Source of the DNA: Rhodoferax sp.
Lineage (GTDB): Bacteria > Pseudomonadota > Gammaproteobacteria > Burkholderiales > Burkholderiaceae_C
NCBI RefSeq assembly: GCF_030646845.1
Contig: NZ_JAUSLE010000058.1
Span: 1-64,000, forward strand
Length of the DNA stretch: 64,000 nucleotides
Direction: 5' to 3'
Part shown: piece after piece, positions 25,388 through 34,384 of the stretch
Layout of the letters: the number at the start of each line of letters is the position of its first letter
How positions within the stretch are numbered: the stretch's first letter is position 1
Made by a program: the position numbers and the translations under genes
Notes under the pieces: generated by a model
Seen by the model: the letters and a program-made list of their open reading frames with translations, nothing else
The model's database searches: none
Told to the model about the DNA's origin: nothing

Positions 25388-25774
25388 TCATTTCCGATCC
25401 AAGGCGACCACCTCTCCCGTGCTGCTTCTCTTGAGGTAGAGCCTGTCGTCACTTGTCCGGAATTCGGTACAGCCTGAGGGGAACGCGCCCCGAAACTCCA
25501 GGCACAAACGCCCGTCCTCAGTGCGCCACGTGGCGGTGTCACGTTGGCCGGTACTGACGTCGAAGAACAGGTAGCCCGAGGGCTTGTAGTCCATCCGCCA
25601 AGTGACACCGTTGGCCAGTTTGGCAGTGAACACCTGGCCGCCCAGGCGATCGGCCAACTGGGCGGCATTGGGCGCTTGTGCGCCGGCAGGAAAGTCGACA
25701 GGAACCGCACTCGGGGTTTGACTGTGTACGACGCTGCAGCACAGGGCTGCTGTGATGGCAAGTTGTTTGATCAT
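25388..25774 (-). CDS. Small secreted protein of unknown function
   Basis: A 128-residue protein with a probable Sec signal peptide (MIKQLAITAALCCSVVHSQ, cleavage near residue 19). The mature part is compact and beta-rich in appearance, with WRMDYKPSGYLFFDV, TWRTEDGRLCLEF and three Cys residues, at least two possibly disulphide-bonded in the periplasm. I do not recognise a named family. A GAAGAGAG-type RBS lies upstream. It lies 25 bp downstream of the lipoprotein gene at 25800-27470 on the same strand and may be co-transcribed with it. Confidence 0.65.
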   Translation of the reverse strand: MIKQLAITAALCCSVVHSQTPSAVPVDFPAGAQAPNAAQLADRLGGQVFTAKLANGVTWRMDYKPSGYLFFDVSTGQRDTATWRTEDGRLCLEFRGAFPSGCTEFRTSDDRLYLKRSSTGEVVALDRK

Positions 25775-25799
25775 GATGGCTCTCTTCGGAGGTTGCGAC

Positions 25800-27470
25800 C
25801 TACAAACCCAGCTGGCTCTTCATTGCGGCCCAGGCGGTGGGATTCAGGCGTTTCGCGGTGCTCACACTGACGTCCAGGGATGGTTTGGTTTCGCGCGCCC
25901 GGAACACCCAGTTGCCAGAAATAACGCCCGGTGCATCCTTGACCTCGGCATACAGATTCGTCTGATTCATGATGGTTTCGGCATGGCCAGCAAAGCGCAT
26001 TACCCGCATGCCGCCAATGGTGCTGATGCTGAAGGTACCGGTCTGCGCTGTGACGCAGTTGGACGCCACCGTCTGCGCACTATTGAGGTCGCAGTCGTAG
26101 AACTGCACGGTGCCTGCCGTCGGGCTGGTGGTGCCGGTAAAGGCCACGCGCAGGTTCTTGAGGTTGCCGCTGCTCAGGCCCAGGGTCAAACTGCCGGCGG
26201 CAGTAGCCAGATTGACGCCCGAGCTTGGCTTGGCCGCAATCAATTGCTCCAGCGTCGTCGCCTCCAATTGCGGACGGCCGTCGGTGTTGATGCTGTTGAT
26301 GTAGATCGGCTGGGTCAGGTTGAGCGAGCTGCGGGCGCGGATGACAGAGCCCGACGGGAAGGTGGCTGAGCCCAGCGCTGCCAGCAGGCCGGTGGCGGCT
26401 ACGCCGTTGTTGATGACGTTGGTGGCGGTATCAGCCTGCAGGTTGTTGACCACTTCGGTCATGACCTGGCCGGCAATGCCGGACGGCACGGTATAGCCCA
26501 CACTATTCGAGGCATTGCAGAAGGTGCTGCGGTTCGGGTTACCGCGCGTAGCGGTGATGGGAACGGTGTCATCGCAACGCACCCAGCCACTGGAGGTCAG
26601 GTAGGCCTGGTTGTAGAGAACGCCATTCGCGGTGGTGCCGCCGCCGGTCTTGCCGTTGCGCGCGTCCACTATGAGCACGCCCGCGGTCCCGGCCGGTTTG
26701 GCCAGGAAGTCGAGGGTGCGGAAGAAGTGGTTGGAGGGATCGGTAAAGTTCAAGCTGGCCAGGTCGCCTGCCGCGGCTTCAACTTCGCCCGTGGGATCGC
26801 CCACCTGCAATACTGCTCCGTGTTCGAGGGCGTCTCCAGTGGCCTTGGCCATCACTCTGGCGTTGTCCTGCACCTGGGCGTTGTTGAAGGCCGGGTCGTT
26901 TTGGTAGTTGTCGATCTTGGCTTCTGCAATGGCCAGCTGTGCGGCAACGTTGCTCCGCGCCACGGCTTCGGTCATGCCCGCGGAAACCCCGGCAGCCATG
27001 AGCGTGGTCAGCGGGTTGATCTGGCCGCTCTGGCCCGGCACCTGCTTGAGCACATAGGGCTTGGCGGTGAGGCTAGCGTAGGGGTCGGCCGCGTCGATGG
27101 TGGTGTCTGCACCGGCAGGACTACCCGGCACCATGGGTGCGATCAGCGATGCGGCCGCCACTTGCGCCGCCGTCACTGCGGCCGTATCGTAGGTCAGGCT
27201 ATAGGCGCCGTCGTCGCCGGTCCTGGCTGATGCGGGCTCGTTGGCATCGCAGACGTTGTTGGCATTGAGGTCCATGCAAACCACAGCGTTGCGGACGGCC
27301 TGGTCAACCATCACGGCGCCCGTGAGGATGGCGGTGGGGACGGCAACCGTGAGAGGGGCGATGGGGCTGGGCGTGCTGCCGTCCGAAGACGAGCCGCCGC
27401 CGCATCCCGCCACCGAGATCATGGCTGCGTTGACCAGGGCCAACGACAGCCGATTAAGTTGAGTTTTCAT
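25800..27470 (-). CDS. Large surface lipoprotein with EF-hand-like segment
   Basis: A 556-residue predicted lipoprotein: signal with lipobox VAGC (Cys about residue 23) followed by a Gly/Ser-rich linker (GGGSSSDGSTPSP). Shortly after comes DLNANNVCDANEP, the calcium-loop-like pattern often found in bacterial surface proteins before a TGDDGAYSLTYD turn, as in carboxypeptidase-regulatory/SdrD-like modules. The remainder is Ala/Thr/Asn-rich and lacks membrane segments. GGAGAAAG lies 5-10 bp upstream of the ATG at 27470. Likely exposed at the outer membrane; role unknown (adhesion or cell-surface scaffolding are guesses). Confidence 0.75.
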   Translation of the reverse strand: MKTQLNRLSLALVNAAMISVAGCGGGSSSDGSTPSPIAPLTVAVPTAILTGAVMVDQAVRNAVVCMDLNANNVCDANEPASARTGDDGAYSLTYDTAAVTAAQVAAASLIAPMVPGSPAGADTTIDAADPYASLTAKPYVLKQVPGQSGQINPLTTLMAAGVSAGMTEAVARSNVAAQLAIAEAKIDNYQNDPAFNNAQVQDNARVMAKATGDALEHGAVLQVGDPTGEVEAAAGDLASLNFTDPSNHFFRTLDFLAKPAGTAGVLIVDARNGKTGGGTTANGVLYNQAYLTSSGWVRCDDTVPITATRGNPNRSTFCNASNSVGYTVPSGIAGQVMTEVVNNLQADTATNVINNGVAATGLLAALGSATFPSGSVIRARSSLNLTQPIYINSINTDGRPQLEATTLEQLIAAKPSSGVNLATAAGSLTLGLSSGNLKNLRVAFTGTTSPTAGTVQFYDCDLNSAQTVASNCVTAQTGTFSISTIGGMRVMRFAGHAETIMNQTNLYAEVKDAPGVISGNWVFRARETKPSLDVSVSTAKRLNPTAWAAMKSQLGL

Positions 27471-27727
27471 GACTTTCTCCATTGAGTTACATACGACACC
27501 TACCCACCACGGGCAGCGCAACAATAGGCAGCAGAACGGGTTCTCACATCATCCGAGTTGATGACGAAATGTGCTGTGAAGGGCGTTCCGCGGCATTTGG
27601 TGCATACGTCACAAAACCGCAGGATCAGAGTTACAGCCTGAGATGGCTGCAAGTTTTTAAGCTCGCCTCAGCGCACTGAAAAAGCGTCTGCAACCGCAGA
27701 TGCAGCGCGCTGATGGAGGCAAAAATC
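27471..27727. promoter_or_regulatory. Divergent intergenic region between surface lipoprotein and LuxR-type gene
   Basis: 257 bp between divergent starts; promoters for both should be here. No inverted repeat long enough to call an operator and no promoter boxes I would defend. The GGAGG at about 27715 serves the downstream ATG at 27728. Confidence 0.45.
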
Positions 27728-28447
27728 ATGCTGCACTTTGACGAAAACGACACAGCCGCGGGCACGCCTTTCATGGAGCCAGGCTTGCTGCAGGCCGTGC
27801 TCAACCAGGTGGATTACGGACTGGCCGTGATCAATGCTGACACACGCCAACTGCTGTTTGCCAACACACCGGCTCAAAACGCCCTGCATCCGGCAAGCCT
27901 GCAGAAGACCGGGCTGTGCGTGACCGATGGCCGGCTGTGCACGCGCCAGCACGTTCACGCGCAACAGCTGACACTGGCGCTCACCCGCACCAAATCGAGT
28001 TTGCGCGGCCTGCTGAGCCTGAGCGATTGCGAGAGCGGAACCACGGTCGCGGTCATGCCCCTGCCCACGCCCGCGCTGCCGACGCCAGACGCCAGCGCCT
28101 GGGATGCAGCCACCGCATCGGCCCCCTGTTACGCCCTGCTTCTGTTTGCCAAGCAGCAGTTGTGCGATACCACCAGCATCACGCTGTTTGCAAGCGAGCG
28201 CGGCCTGACGCGTGCCGAAGGTCAGGTGTTGGCACAGGTGTGTCGGGGCTTGCGTCCGTCCGAGATCGCCACACACCACGGCGTGCAGATCTGCACGGTG
28301 CGCTCACAGCTGCGCAGCATCCGGCAAAAAACGGCGAGCGACAGCGTTCGCGAACTGGTGGAGAAAGTGTCAGTACTGCCACCGCTGGCCCGCCAGCTGT
28401 CCAGTGGAGTGACCGGAATCAATGGCCGCGCCATGGCGTTTGGCTAA
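27728..28447 (+). CDS. LuxR-type helix-turn-helix regulator with PAS-like N-terminus
   Basis: A 239-residue protein. The N-terminal half resembles a PAS sensor (LLQAVLNQVDYGLAVINADT, LLFANTPAQ), and the C-terminal half holds a LuxR-type HTH: LTRAEGQVLAQVCRGLRPSEIA, then QICTVRSQLRSIRQKT. I selected the ATG at 27728 because GGAGG sits 8 bp upstream; an ATG 15 bp earlier overlaps that ribosome binding site. No receiver domain, so it is not a classical response regulator. It may sense a small ligand through the PAS-like part. The adjacent divergent surface lipoprotein is a possible target. Confidence 0.82.
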   Translation: MLHFDENDTAAGTPFMEPGLLQAVLNQVDYGLAVINADTRQLLFANTPAQNALHPASLQKTGLCVTDGRLCTRQHVHAQQLTLALTRTKSSLRGLLSLSDCESGTTVAVMPLPTPALPTPDASAWDAATASAPCYALLLFAKQQLCDTTSITLFASERGLTRAEGQVLAQVCRGLRPSEIATHHGVQICTVRSQLRSIRQKTASDSVRELVEKVSVLPPLARQLSSGVTGINGRAMAFG

Positions 28448-28463
28448 CGCCATTGGTCATATT

Positions 28464-28516
28464 GACCTCTAGCCCTCGTGGAATGGGCGCAACAAGCTAT
28501 CAAATATATAGCAACC
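28464..28516 (-). repeat. Interspersed repeat, family I, copy B (intergenic)
   Basis: Minus-strand reading: TTGCTATATATTTGATAGCT, TTGCGCC, then GAGGGCTAGAGG. It lies in the 177-bp gap between the LuxR-type and Crp-like genes and keeps the inner inverted repeat GCTAT...ATAGC. Confidence 0.75.
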
Positions 28517-28624
28517 GGCGAGTCCAGGGGTTCCAGACGCCGTTTGGGGCGGGCACAGCGTGAGTGCGGGCGTGGCGCGGTGCGCGGTTTTCGGTACAGT
28601 CAGGTAAACCACCCCGACTGCGCC

Positions 28625-29287
28625 ATGTCCACCGACCAAGCCGATCTTGCCCGCACCTTTGCCACAGACGAGCGCCACCCTGCCCTGCTGCGCGAACTGG
28701 CCGCGCTGGGGGACGTGCGTCGCTATCGCAAGGGCACCATCCTGCTGCACGAAGCCGACGTCGGTGACTCGCTGTTCGTCGTATTAGCCGGCCAGGTCAA
28801 GGTGTTTTGCACCGATGCGAACGGCAAGGAAATCACCTTCGGCGTGTTTGGCGCCGGCGAGTACTTTGGCGAGATGGCACTGGATGGCGGCCCACGCTCG
28901 GCCAGCGTCATTACGCTACAACCGACGGCGTGCGCCCTGGTCACCCGCAGCACGCTGCTCGCCTTTATCGCGCAACGCCCGGAGTTTGCACTGGAACTGT
29001 TGTCAAAGGTAATTCGACGCTTGCGCATGGCCACCACCAGCGCGCGCAACCTGGCATTCATCGACGTCTATGGCCGCTTGACCGGCTGTTTGCAGAGCCT
29101 GGCCACGCCACAGGCTGACGGCACCCGGCGCATTGAAGAGCGCATCACCCACCAGGAAATTGCCAGCCGTGCCGGCTGTAGCCGCGAAATGGTGAGCCGC
29201 ATCCTGAAAGACCTGGAGAACGGCGGCTACCTGCGCATTCAGGAGCGACGCATTGTGCTGGTCAAGAAGTTGCCGCTGCGCTGGTGA
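28625..29287 (+). CDS. Crp/Fnr-family transcriptional regulator
   Basis: A 220-residue cyclic-nucleotide-type regulator. The cNMP-binding domain (about residues 20-135) keeps the phosphate-binding cassette pattern: FGEMAL followed by PRSASV, with the Glu and Arg-Ser that contact cAMP in CRP. The C-terminal HTH is EIASRAGCSREMVSRILKDL (about 173-192). No Fnr-type N-terminal Cys cluster. The ATG at 28625 gives the family start; the frame extends upstream through a repeat without similarity. The next gene downstream is a class III adenylate cyclase, so this is a likely cAMP receptor in a local signalling pair. Confidence 0.92.
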   Translation: MSTDQADLARTFATDERHPALLRELAALGDVRRYRKGTILLHEADVGDSLFVVLAGQVKVFCTDANGKEITFGVFGAGEYFGEMALDGGPRSASVITLQPTACALVTRSTLLAFIAQRPEFALELLSKVIRRLRMATTSARNLAFIDVYGRLTGCLQSLATPQADGTRRIEERITHQEIASRAGCSREMVSRILKDLENGGYLRIQERRIVLVKKLPLRW

Positions 29288-29292
29288 ATCCC

Positions 29293-29320
29293 GGTGTGGC
29301 TCAGGTACCTGAGCCACACC
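29293..29320. terminator. Perfect 28-bp palindrome after the Crp-like gene
   Basis: Arms GGTGTGGCTC and GAGCCACACC around the self-complementary centre AGGTACCT, all 28 bp perfectly symmetric, starting 6 bp after the stop codon. In RNA it forms a 10-bp or longer hairpin, but no T-tract follows, so termination would be imperfect or Rho-assisted. As DNA it could equally be a binding site for a dimeric regulator. Confidence 0.6.
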
Positions 29321-29420
29321 TGCGGGGAACGATCCGGCTTCGACTTGCGTCCTGCGCTTACATATCCTCACAATTTGGAGTAAAAGCACCGATTCATCAT
29401 CAATTTTGAGGATGTCCCCC

Positions 29421-31253
29421 ATGCCTCCAACCGGCACCATCTCTGGTACCGATACGCAGAAGCCTGCAGACCTGCTGCATCTCGCGTTGCCGATAAGCCA
29501 AAAGGTGATCCTGGTGATTGATCTGGTGGAGTCCGTTCGATTGATGTCAGCCGACGAAGCGGGCACGGTGGCGCGCTGGCACGACTTTGTGCGCCACGCC
29601 CAGACCCACGCTATTCCCGCCCACCAAGGTCGCCTAGTGAAAAGTCTGGGCGACGGCCTGATGCTTGAGTTCTTGCAGGCACGCGACGCGGTGAATGCCG
29701 CGCAAGCGCTGCACCAGGCTTTAAGCCGCAGCAATGCCGGATTGAGCGCCGCGCTGCAAATGCATCTGCGTGCGGGCATCAACGCCAGCCAGATCTACTC
29801 CGACCAGCTCGACATCTACGGCGCCGGCGTCAACTTGGCCGCGCGGCTCGCGACACTGGCCGGCCCCGGCGAAACCGTGGTTTCCGCCAGCGTGCGCGAT
29901 GGCTTGACCGACGGGCTGGATGCCAGCATTGAAGACTTGGGCGAGTGCTACCTCAAGCATCTTGAGGCGCCGGTGCGAGCCTACCGGGTGGGCGTGGAGG
30001 GGACGGCGCCGGTGGTGGCGGCACGGCTTGACTATGAAGTCGCGCTGCAACCAACGATTGCGGTGATCCCGTTCGAGTCACGCAGCACGGCGCCCGCGTT
30101 TGACGCGGTTGGGGAGTTGATCGCCGATGGCGTGATTGCGCAGTTGAGTCGATCACGGGATTTCACGGTGATCTCACGCTTGTCGGCCACCGCGTTTCGC
30201 GGCCGTGGCGCGTCGCTGGGGGACATTCAGCGCTGCCTGGGGGCCAACTACGTACTTTCCGGCACTTATTGGGTCATCGGCAACCAGGGTGGGGGCAAGC
30301 TACTGGTCACCGTCGAGTTGGCCGAGTCGAAAACGAACCAGATTGTCTGGCTGGAGAGGTTTCATACCGAGGTGGGTGATTTGCTGCAGAGCGAATCCGA
30401 ATGCGTCCATCGGATTGCGCAGGCGACCCACATCAGCATTTTGAACCGGGAAACCGAGCTGGTTCGCCAGCAACCCATGGCCACCTTGTCGGCCTACGCC
30501 TTGAAACTGAGCGGTATCGGCCTGATGCATCGTTCACAGGTGGCGGACTTCGAGACCGCCCGTCTGGTCTTGAGCGAGCTGACCGAAAGACACCGGCGTG
30601 TTGCGGACACCCACGCCTGGCTGGCAAAGTGGCATGTGTTGCGGGTCATCCGGGGAATCAGCGCGACACCGGCCGACGATGCCCACCACGCGCTGGACGC
30701 CTGTCAACGTGCTTTGGATGTGCAACCGGAACACCCGCTGGCGCTGGCAGTCAAGGGATATGCCCTGTGCCAAATGCTTGGCCAGCCTGAGCAGGCACGT
30801 GACTGCCTGGACCGGGCGATAGCTCTTTCACCCAACGAAGTGCATGCGCGGCTGTATCGCAGTGTCTGGTCGTCGTTATACGGCTCAACCAGTGAGGGGG
30901 TAGAGGAGGCTGTCATGGCCAAACAGCTCTCTCCGTTCGACCCGCACGCCTATTTTCTGGAGACCATTCTTGCCAGTGCGTACGCCTTCAATCACGAATA
31001 CGACAACGCGATCCACGCGGCCAGGCGCTCACTGAAACTCGACAAAAACCATGCCCCAACCTTGCGCGCCTTGCTGCTGGCCCAGGTGGAAGGCGAGCAT
31101 CTGGAAGACGCACAGGACACTCTCAAGCGGCTGTTGGCGACGACACCGGGCTTGACCATTGGCGCCTACAAAGCGATGGGCAGCGATGAAAGTCCGGGCC
31201 GCCAACGGGTGATCGCGGCGCTCAGAACATTGGGTGTGCCAGAAAACTCTTGA
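29421..31253 (+). CDS. Class III adenylate cyclase with TolB-like and TPR regions
   Basis: A 610-residue protein. The cyclase domain (about residues 25-190) has both metal Asps (Asp34 in VIDLVES, Asp78 in SLGDGL), adenine-selecting Lys74 and Asp131 (DIYG), and the transition-state pair Asn138/Arg142 in GVNLAAR. These point to active ATP cyclisation to cAMP. A TolB-like segment follows (from IAVIPFESRS, about 213), then TPR repeats to the C-terminus. No membrane segment. GAGG lies 9 bp before the ATG at 29421; an ATG at 29412 and a TTG at 29406 are alternatives. A PAP2-like gene follows after 13 bp. Confidence 0.88.
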   Translation: MPPTGTISGTDTQKPADLLHLALPISQKVILVIDLVESVRLMSADEAGTVARWHDFVRHAQTHAIPAHQGRLVKSLGDGLMLEFLQARDAVNAAQALHQALSRSNAGLSAALQMHLRAGINASQIYSDQLDIYGAGVNLAARLATLAGPGETVVSASVRDGLTDGLDASIEDLGECYLKHLEAPVRAYRVGVEGTAPVVAARLDYEVALQPTIAVIPFESRSTAPAFDAVGELIADGVIAQLSRSRDFTVISRLSATAFRGRGASLGDIQRCLGANYVLSGTYWVIGNQGGGKLLVTVELAESKTNQIVWLERFHTEVGDLLQSESECVHRIAQATHISILNRETELVRQQPMATLSAYALKLSGIGLMHRSQVADFETARLVLSELTERHRRVADTHAWLAKWHVLRVIRGISATPADDAHHALDACQRALDVQPEHPLALAVKGYALCQMLGQPEQARDCLDRAIALSPNEVHARLYRSVWSSLYGSTSEGVEEAVMAKQLSPFDPHAYFLETILASAYAFNHEYDNAIHAARRSLKLDKNHAPTLRALLLAQVEGEHLEDAQDTLKRLLATTPGLTIGAYKAMGSDESPGRQRVIAALRTLGVPENS

Positions 31254-31266
31254 TTGAAGGAGAACG

Positions 31267-32352
31267 ATGATGCCAACGTATCGGCCTTGGAGTGGTAGCT
31301 TTGGGGGAGGGGCTGGCGGGGGCGCCGGGGGCGGTGCTGGTGGCGGTGCTGGCGGGGGCGCCGGTGGAGGGGCCGGGGGCGTTGGCCCGATGGCCGCTTC
31401 TGATGCCTTGCGCAAGAGTCGGGATGCGATTGTCGATCCCGGCGACGACGCGCCCTACCCGCTGCATGCGACCATGCCGGATTTCCCCACGTATTCGATC
31501 GTCCCGCAACAAGACATTGAAAATCGCTTGTGGCACTGGGATGCCTGGGTGATTCCCTATATCGCCGTGCCTTCTTTGCTTCAACCCCTGGGCTTCAGAG
31601 TGGCGTGGGACAAGTCATCGGCAACCTTGACCGTCGGTACTGCCGCTGCGCTGACGCTGAATCGTCCGAGCCTTGACCAATTCAAGACCGAACTCAAGGA
31701 CGTGATTGCCGATGCCGAGTTGCGGGAAGATCGTGCTTCGGAGATTCTGATGCAAGTGTCAGACACCTGGTCTTTCTGGGCCACCATACTGCCGGTCGGA
31801 CCGGGCAAGACCCCCGCCACGTGGCGGCTGATGACCATAGCGCAGCAACTCGCGCTGCACGTGGAAATGCGGTTCAAGCATGAACTTGCCTGCGCACGCC
31901 CCGATGAATATTCGGCCCAGGTGCAACCCATGATTCGCACGCCGGGTCACGGCAGCTACCCGATGGGCCATATGTGCGAAGCAGTCCTGACAGCCAGGCT
32001 ACTTGCCGAACTGACAAAACCAAGAAAAACAATGCCCGCGTGGGATGGCCTCCAGCAGCAGCTCTTGAAGTTGGCCGAGCGCATTGGCGAGAACCGGATA
32101 GTCGCCGGCCTGCATTTCCAGGTGGATTTGCACGCTGGACGCGCCGTGGGTGATTGGTTGGGAAACTACTTTTCCCAGGCTTGTCAGCTCGAAATTACAG
32201 GCGACATTCCCTTTCAGCATATTGAGTTTGACCCACTGGCACCGACGGTGCCCAAGACTGGTCCGACGGTTGAAGCACTGTTGACGCCCAACGATGTTCT
32301 GTCAACGCTTTGGCGCGCGGCCAGGAAGGAATGGGAATGGCTAAATGCCTAG
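31267..32352 (+). CDS. PAP2/vanadium-haloperoxidase superfamily protein with Gly-Ala tract
   Basis: A 361-residue protein with the three superfamily motifs: K-x6-RP (Lys204, Arg211-Pro212), SYPMGH (residues 230-235; normally PSGH) and R-x5-H-x3-D (Arg277, His283, Asp287). It should be an acid phosphatase or haloperoxidase-like enzyme, although Met233 replaces the usual phosphate/vanadate-contacting Ser. Residues 13-36 are six perfect Gly-Gly-Gly-Ala units. There is no signal peptide or membrane segment, unlike lipid phosphatases of this superfamily. RBS AAGGAG lies just before ATGATG. It is coupled between the adenylate cyclase (13 bp) and a subtilisin-like protease (43 bp). Confidence 0.8.
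   Translation: MMPTYRPWSGSFGGGAGGGAGGGAGGGAGGGAGGGAGGVGPMAASDALRKSRDAIVDPGDDAPYPLHATMPDFPTYSIVPQQDIENRLWHWDAWVIPYIAVPSLLQPLGFRVAWDKSSATLTVGTAAALTLNRPSLDQFKTELKDVIADAELREDRASEILMQVSDTWSFWATILPVGPGKTPATWRLMTIAQQLALHVEMRFKHELACARPDEYSAQVQPMIRTPGHGSYPMGHMCEAVLTARLLAELTKPRKTMPAWDGLQQQLLKLAERIGENRIVAGLHFQVDLHAGRAVGDWLGNYFSQACQLEITGDIPFQHIEFDPLAPTVPKTGPTVEALLTPNDVLSTLWRAARKEWEWLNA
31303..31374 (+). repeat. Tandem 12-bp units encoding six Gly-Gly-Gly-Ala repeats
   Basis: Six consecutive units of four codons (Gly-Gly-Gly-Ala). Codons vary within units (GGG/GGC/GGA/GGT, GCT/GCC), so the peptide repeat is kept while the DNA has diverged; it is probably a flexible N-terminal linker and possibly length-variable between strains. 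Confidence 0.85.
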
Positions 32353-32395
32353 AGACAGCACGACAATGAAATATAACGTCACGCACTAGCCCATC

Positions 32396-34384
32396 ATGAG
32401 CTTACCCACCAGCCATCCTGTGGTTGACCACCTTGCCATGGCCGACTTCCCCGCCTCTGCGCAGGCCAAACTGGACCCCTATCTGCTCGCGGCCATCAGC
32501 ACCGGATTCGCAGACTATTCGCTTGGTCTTGGTGACACATCCACAGTGGCGATCGGATTCAAAGTAGTCGCGACGCCAACGCAGGGCGCCGAAGATGTAG
32601 AACACGAACTTGGCCGCTTGTTCGCAAGCACCGGTCACGAACGGCTGACCACTGCGCACCTGGGCAGTCTTGTGCAAACAGGATGTGCGTACTTGACCGC
32701 CAATGTCAGTTTTGATCTGTTGCGTCAACTCGCGGCGGCGGCCGTGGTGACCGAGATTCAACTTTGCGCCAACCTGGCGCCTAATCGACCAGTGCCCAGG
32801 CTGGTTGCAGATCAAACGGGCAAGTCAGCGTCACGCAGCCCACTGCGTGCAGCAAAGGACAAAATTCTGGGCTTGATTGATCACGGCTGTCCTTTTGCGC
32901 ACCGCGCGTTTCTTGCGGCCGGCAAGACGCGGGTCTTCGCCATCTGGGATCAAGATGAGCTGCCGGACTTTCCGGTGAAGATGGGATCGATTCCCAGCGG
33001 CTACGGTTATGGTCGCCAGGTGGGCGCCGACAGCCTGAATCAGTTCATTCGGGATGCCACAACAACGGGCCGCATAGACGAAGACCTCTGCTACCGGCTG
33101 GCCGAATACGGCGCGGTCCGAAGCCGCTCCACCCACGGATCATTGACCATGGGTTTGTTGGCATCTCGGTGGCTGTCCCCCAGCCTGTCCGCTACCGGCC
33201 GCTCCCAGCCTGTCGCCGAGGCGGCGGATGCAGACATCATTTTCGTTCAGTTGCCCCGCGATGTCCTGCTGGCGCCGGCGCGCGGCAGCATCGATCGCTG
33301 CACACTGGACGGCATTCGCTACATCCTGGATTGCGCGCCTGACAATGCCCATGTTGCGGTGGTGGTGGACTACGGCACGGAAATGGGACCGCACGACGGC
33401 AGCTCCTGGTTTGAGCGTGCGCTCGATGCCATGGTCGATGAAGCCCTGCGTCAACGCAACATCAAACTCGACGTGGTCTTTCCTTCCGGCAATTCCCATG
33501 ACAAATACCGCCATGCCGTCGTGTGGCCTGGAGCCTGCGTGGCCGATTCGCAGGCGGAACTGGGCTGGTGGATTCCCAAAGGCAATGACGCGCCCGTCAC
33601 CGTTGAGATCTGGATGGAGCATGTTCATTCAGATTTTGAATTCAGTCTGATACCGCCTGGCGCTGCATCGACGCCGATCACGTTCAACGCGAACACGGAC
33701 ATCATTCGGGCGTGGCCCGCTGCGGGCGCACCGCTGTGCGTGATTGTCGACCGGCAGTTTGGAGAGCAGAGACAAATAGTGCTGCAGGTCAGTCCGACCA
33801 ATTTATCGCGTAAACACCCGGCGGCGGCGCCTTCTGGCATCTGGACTCTTACCTTCAAAGCCTCAGCCGGTGCACTGGCTGGCCCGCTGTTCGCCTACGC
33901 TTGCTGGGGTGGGCAAAACCCGGGCATTCCGAAGCGCCTGGATGCCGGCCGGTTCATTGTTCGCCCCAATCAAATGGGTCTGGTTTCGGTGCAAGGCGAT
34001 GGCAGCATTCTGGGTTCTGCCTGTGGTGAAAAGACCTTGATGATCGGGGGCCATGAAATGTGGGGCCACCTGGACCGCGCCAACTATTCCAGTGGTGGCG
34101 CATGCAGGGGTGGGCCACTCAAAAACAAGGCAAACGGAGCCAATTGGCTTGCAGCGACCGAGGAATCACCTGTTCTGGGCGGCTTGCTGTGCCTTGGAAC
34201 ACGCAGCGGAAGTCTGGTGCGAGCGCGCGGAACAAGTTTTGCCGCGCCTCAGGTCGCCGGGAAAATCACTGCAAAAGCCAGCCGCTCAGTCCCTCATGTC
34301 CCCTACCCCGGTCCCTTAAAGGCGGGGTACGTGAAGAACTGCAAGGCACGAAAAGAATATGGTGAAAGAAGGCTTCAGAACTAG
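32396..34384 (+). CDS. Intracellular subtilisin-like (S8) serine peptidase
   Basis: A 662-residue S8-family protease with the full triad in order: Asp162 in LGLIDHG, His247 in STHGSLTMGLLAS, and Ser614 in GTSFAAPQVAG; FPSGNSHD carries the oxyanion Asn. The first ~150 residues form an unrecognised N-terminal domain or pro-region, and about 380-600 contains an inserted beta-rich part. No signal peptide, so it probably acts in the cytosol. No good Shine-Dalgarno is seen at 32396. It is the third gene of the cyclase / PAP2-like / protease operon, and the combination suggests a signal-controlled proteolytic effector. Confidence 0.87.
   Translation: MSLPTSHPVVDHLAMADFPASAQAKLDPYLLAAISTGFADYSLGLGDTSTVAIGFKVVATPTQGAEDVEHELGRLFASTGHERLTTAHLGSLVQTGCAYLTANVSFDLLRQLAAAAVVTEIQLCANLAPNRPVPRLVADQTGKSASRSPLRAAKDKILGLIDHGCPFAHRAFLAAGKTRVFAIWDQDELPDFPVKMGSIPSGYGYGRQVGADSLNQFIRDATTTGRIDEDLCYRLAEYGAVRSRSTHGSLTMGLLASRWLSPSLSATGRSQPVAEAADADIIFVQLPRDVLLAPARGSIDRCTLDGIRYILDCAPDNAHVAVVVDYGTEMGPHDGSSWFERALDAMVDEALRQRNIKLDVVFPSGNSHDKYRHAVVWPGACVADSQAELGWWIPKGNDAPVTVEIWMEHVHSDFEFSLIPPGAASTPITFNANTDIIRAWPAAGAPLCVIVDRQFGEQRQIVLQVSPTNLSRKHPAAAPSGIWTLTFKASAGALAGPLFAYACWGGQNPGIPKRLDAGRFIVRPNQMGLVSVQGDGSILGSACGEKTLMIGGHEMWGHLDRANYSSGGACRGGPLKNKANGANWLAATEESPVLGGLLCLGTRSGSLVRARGTSFAAPQVAGKITAKASRSVPHVPYPGPLKAGYVKNCKARKEYGERRLQN

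Noticed and set aside
31029..31415. A minus-strand open frame rich in Pro and Ala opposite the Gly-Ala tract.
   Set aside because: It is the complement of the GGGA codons of a gene with clear family motifs; no RBS and no similarity.
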